Origin: Calothrix sp. FI2-JRJ7
GTDB taxonomy: Bacteria; Cyanobacteriota; Cyanobacteriia; Cyanobacteriales; Nostocaceae
Direction: 5' to 3'
DNA length: 55,379 nucleotides
NCBI GenBank assembly: GCA_019359675.1
Contig: JAHHGX010000024.1
Span: forward strand, 1-55,379
Within the stretch, counting starts at the first letter, position 1, and every line of letters begins with the position of its first letter. The position numbers were made by a program, and so were the translations under genes. Below are positions 54,954 through 55,379 of this stretch, one piece after another. Below the pieces are notes generated by a model, which did not search any database, had not been told where the DNA came from, and saw only the letters and a list, made by a program, of their open reading frames with translations.

Positions 54954-55256
54954 AGTGTTACATATAAGCGCTTCAGACTTTTATTAAGATTTATTACACA
55001 AGCATTTTCCACGCAATAATCAGCGTTCCCAGATTTCGGCACTGGCGATGAAATTTTTGGTTTTGGATTAGTTTTTGAATAACATTCACATTCCGCACCC
55101 CAAGGCGCCTACTCACTCAAGAACATTTGTATGGAGTACATAAAGACTAAAAAACTGAAAATTTTCTTAAGCTAAATGAGAAATAGTTGCACTTAAACCC
55201 GTGCATTTGTATTAAGTAAAAAAATTGCGAGTAAATTGTTCACTTGCATTTTTATT
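54954..55256. other. Subterminal region
   Basis: 303 bp without a supported gene; AT-rich, with one GGCGCC at about 55105. It is unrelated to the subterminal sequence at the left end. Confidence 0.4.
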
Positions 55257-55379
55257 TAGGGCATGCTGAAAAAGAAAGGAAAGCTGACACTTGAAGATTA
55301 TCAGACCAAAGGAATATACCCACGTGCAAGACAAAAAGGTAAGATTACCTAAAATTCATGCATCTACATGACTGGCGCC
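55257..55379. repeat. Right terminal inverted repeat (123 bp)
   Basis: The exact inverted copy of 4-126, ending in GGCGCC at the last base of the window. The left end carries three extra T beyond the GGCGCC. Confidence 0.9.
55263..55352 (+). CDS. 29-aa ORF inside right terminal repeat
   Basis: Identical to the ORF at 31-120 and also reading toward the terminus (MLKKKGKLTLEDY...RQKGKIT). No ribosome site is seen here. Its coding status is uncertain. Confidence 0.25.
   Translation: MLKKKGKLTLEDYQTKGIYPRARQKGKIT

Overview
The window looks like a complete or near-complete plasmid-type replicon of a filamentous cyanobacterium, probably of the Nostocales. The basis is a large CyRepA-type initiator, two ParA-based partition systems, GUN4, pentapeptide, NB-ARC/WD40, CHAT and effector-associated-domain (EAD1) proteins, and the absence of housekeeping genes. 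The two ends carry the same 123-bp sequence in inverted orientation (4-126 and 55257-55379, no mismatch seen). This suggests either a linear replicon with terminal inverted repeats or a contig broken at an inverted repeat. The palindrome GGCGCC occurs about 63 times by eye, where roughly 4 are expected at about 40% GC. I saw no canonical HIP1 (GCGATCGC).

Layout. 0.1-4.4 kb: small plasmid genes of unknown function and a ribbon-helix-helix (RHH) protein behind phased 9-bp repeats. 4.4-9.1 kb: structured leader, overlapping leader ORF, replication initiator, and an adenine methyltransferase carrying three in-frame palindromes. 9.1-12.2 kb: a two-spacer CRISPR-like array without cas genes, a pentapeptide gene between direct repeats, and a short tyrosine recombinase behind a 12-9-12 dyad. 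12.2-19.0 kb: four minus-strand genes sharing an N-terminal EAD1 domain, fused to NACHT plus membrane repeats, GUN4, TIR, or helical repeats, with two RHH genes. 19.2-23.8 kb: RHH/coiled-coil gene, first par operon and an EAD1-NACHT gene. 24.6-28.5 kb: RHH-like gene, a miniature element with CAST-like ends, and a second par operon with 18-20 bp parS-like palindromes. 29-33 kb: a truncated restriction-modification gene, an SMC/RecF-like ATPase and a PD-(D/E)XK protein. 33.4-36.5 kb: full-size tyrosine recombinase, dead RHH gene, HNH protein and a transposon-end element.

36.4-46.5 kb is a duplicated architecture. A STAND NTPase gene with the same N-terminal helix-turn-helix diverges from a secreted protein with the same signal peptide and repeat linker. 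In one copy the enzyme is an M15 D,D-peptidase and the STAND gene (NACHT) is broken. In the other the enzyme is an M23 peptidase and the STAND gene (NB-ARC/WD40) is intact. Sequence is conserved before and after the catalytic segment, so the catalytic part looks like an exchanged cassette. 46.5-48.3 kb: a dead IS4-like element splits a small gene that can be read through once the element is removed. 49.4-55.0 kb: RHH, EAD1-CHAT, EAD1-AAA and AAA-GUN4 genes.

Inferred working picture: a mobile replicon carrying a network of STAND NTPases and effectors (TIR, CHAT, GUN4, membrane repeats) tied together by one shared adaptor domain. Small RHH proteins may control it. Many dead pieces (CHAT, NACHT, RHH, pentapeptide, DUF4114) indicate rapid turnover.
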